Positions 13,350 through 14,032 of a stretch of 14,032 bases of DNA are shown here, piece after piece. The notes under the pieces are model-generated. The model did no database searches, was not told the origin of the DNA, and saw only the letters and a list, made by a program, of their open reading frames with translations. A program made the translations under genes and the position numbers. The stretch's first letter is position 1, and the number at the start of each line of letters is the position of its first letter. This DNA is from Acidimicrobiia bacterium (GTDB lineage Bacteria > Actinomycetota > Acidimicrobiia > Acidimicrobiales > Acidimicrobilacustridaceae). The stretch spans positions 1-14,032 of the forward strand of contig VERC01000033.1 of NCBI GenBank assembly GCA_018882825.1, given 5' to 3'.

Positions 13350-14032
13350 CAGGGAACGACCGACGCCCACGCGTCGAGCAACGACGCGTCGCCGGCGGTG
13401 TCGAGACCGTGGGAGCCCACCGGTACACGGTTCCACGCCCACAGGTAGAGGGGACTGGCCGGACCGCGCACGGCGAGGTCTCCCTTGGCGTGCTCGCGGA
13501 TCGTGGTGGGCTCACCGTCGGCGAAGGTGACGAGCCACTCGCCGGGTGCATCGGTGGCATGCAAATGGAAGCTGGACCCGAGCGTCGGGTTCTTGGCCTT
13601 CGACAGCATGGGCATCAGCACGGTGAGCAGTTCGTCGATTCCGTCCACCGCCGAGTCGGCCGCGAAGGGTGCAGGTTCGATGCCGGCGGCGTGCTCGGCG
13701 TCCCAGCGGTGGATCTCCACCTCGTGCGCCATGCGGCGCGACCAGAACGCGTTGACCATGTCGCGACCGGTGAAGTTCCAACTCGGCGCCGCCGGATCGG
13801 CGGTGGCCAGCGCCTCGCACAGCTCGGCCAGCATCGAGTCGAACGTGTCGAACAGCGCCTCGTCCCGGGGGAGCGGGGAGTAGTCGCCGTCGGCCGGAGG
13901 ATCGGTCGTGCCGCTGCGCACGCACAGAGCGGTTCGTTGCAGCACCTTGCCGGTGTGACCGAGCAGACGGCCGACGGTCCAGCCCGGACAGTGTTCGACG
14001 GGTGCATCGAGGCCGGCGGTGCGGGCGGCGCC
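13349..14032 (-). CDS. Maleylpyruvate isomerase-family mycothiol-dependent enzyme (5' end beyond the window)
   Basis: The visible 227 residues are open to the right edge; the start codon lies beyond 14032. The first visible residues read AARTAGLDAPVEHCPGWTVGRL, typical of the N-terminal DinB-like MDMPI domain, whose CPGWTV motif is diagnostic. Counting from the right edge, H26 plus the E104-x3-H108 motif (AHEVEIHRWDAEHA) match the three metal ligands of the known mycothiol-dependent maleylpyruvate isomerase. A C-terminal domain follows (about 150-225). Members of this family use mycothiol, the actinobacterial thiol, but most have no known substrate, so only family membership is asserted. A GTG at 13945 could be mistaken for the start but would cut away the conserved N-terminal motif. 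It converges with the ATPase operon. Confidence 0.88.
   Translation of the reverse strand, partial: GAARTAGLDAPVEHCPGWTVGRLLGHTGKVLQRTALCVRSGTTDPPADGDYSPLPRDEALFDTFDSMLAELCEALATADPAAPSWNFTGRDMVNAFWSRRMAHEVEIHRWDAEHAAGIEPAPFAADSAVDGIDELLTVLMPMLSKAKNPTLGSSFHLHATDAPGEWLVTFADGEPTTIREHAKGDLAVRGPASPLYLWAWNRVPVGSHGLDTAGDASLLDAWASVVP

Noticed and set aside
13349-13945. A complete 198-residue gene starting with GTG at 13945.
   Set aside because: The frame is open to the window edge and the residues upstream of 13945 contain the diagnostic CPGWTV motif, so the gene is 5'-partial.

Overview
The window looks like chromosomal core DNA from a high-GC actinobacterium. The gene set is typical of that phylum: a RodA / PbpA / PknB-PASTA / TrpG / CrgA cell-growth cluster, paired TrkA-type K+ regulators resembling mycobacterial CeoB/CeoC, and a mycothiol-dependent maleylpyruvate isomerase-family protein. 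The Thr/Ser-rich tail in the upstream partial gene, a single kinase without PknA, and several leaderless-looking starts would fit Acidimicrobiia, but that placement is inference. No insertion sequence, phage gene, tRNA, rRNA or CRISPR array was seen.

Left block (1-5824). The end of an upstream gene, probably the PstP-type phosphatase, runs into rodA, pbpA and pknB on the + strand. These encode a SEDS glycosyltransferase, its transpeptidase partner and a kinase with four PASTA repeats that senses cell-wall fragments. A convergent trpG/pabA gene follows, then crgA (divisome regulator) from an overlapping divergent promoter. Compared with the Mycobacterium tuberculosis order, trpG is flipped in place and pknA is absent.

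Middle block (5825-8528). A small intergenic region holds a 15-bp tandem repeat and a hairpin. Next come three minus-strand genes: a small membrane protein with a Cys/His zinc-ribbon-like tail, a histidine phosphatase, and glucose-6-phosphate dehydrogenase (zwf), the last two as an operon. A 164-bp divergent promoter region separates zwf from the next block.

Right block (8529-14032). Two overlapping TrkA-type genes are followed by a 243-bp non-coding leader and a two-gene operon: a P2A-type cation ATPase and a PGPGW-family membrane protein. The leader carries the hallmarks of a yybP-ykoY (Mn2+) riboswitch. Its 3' P1 strand is perfectly complementary over 8 nt to the segment holding the Shine-Dalgarno of the ATPase, giving a simple Mn2+-ON translational model. 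The pump also lacks the usual Ca2+ site I side chains and resembles single-site Ca2+/Mn2+ pumps of the PMR1/SPCA kind, so the operon is best read as Mn2+ efflux. The window ends inside a convergent mycothiol-dependent enzyme gene.

A recurring signal is a TAGGNT-like -10 hexamer 6-9 nt before the start codon with no Shine-Dalgarno. It is seen at pknB, trpG, crgA and the small membrane protein, and suggests leaderless transcripts for much of this region.
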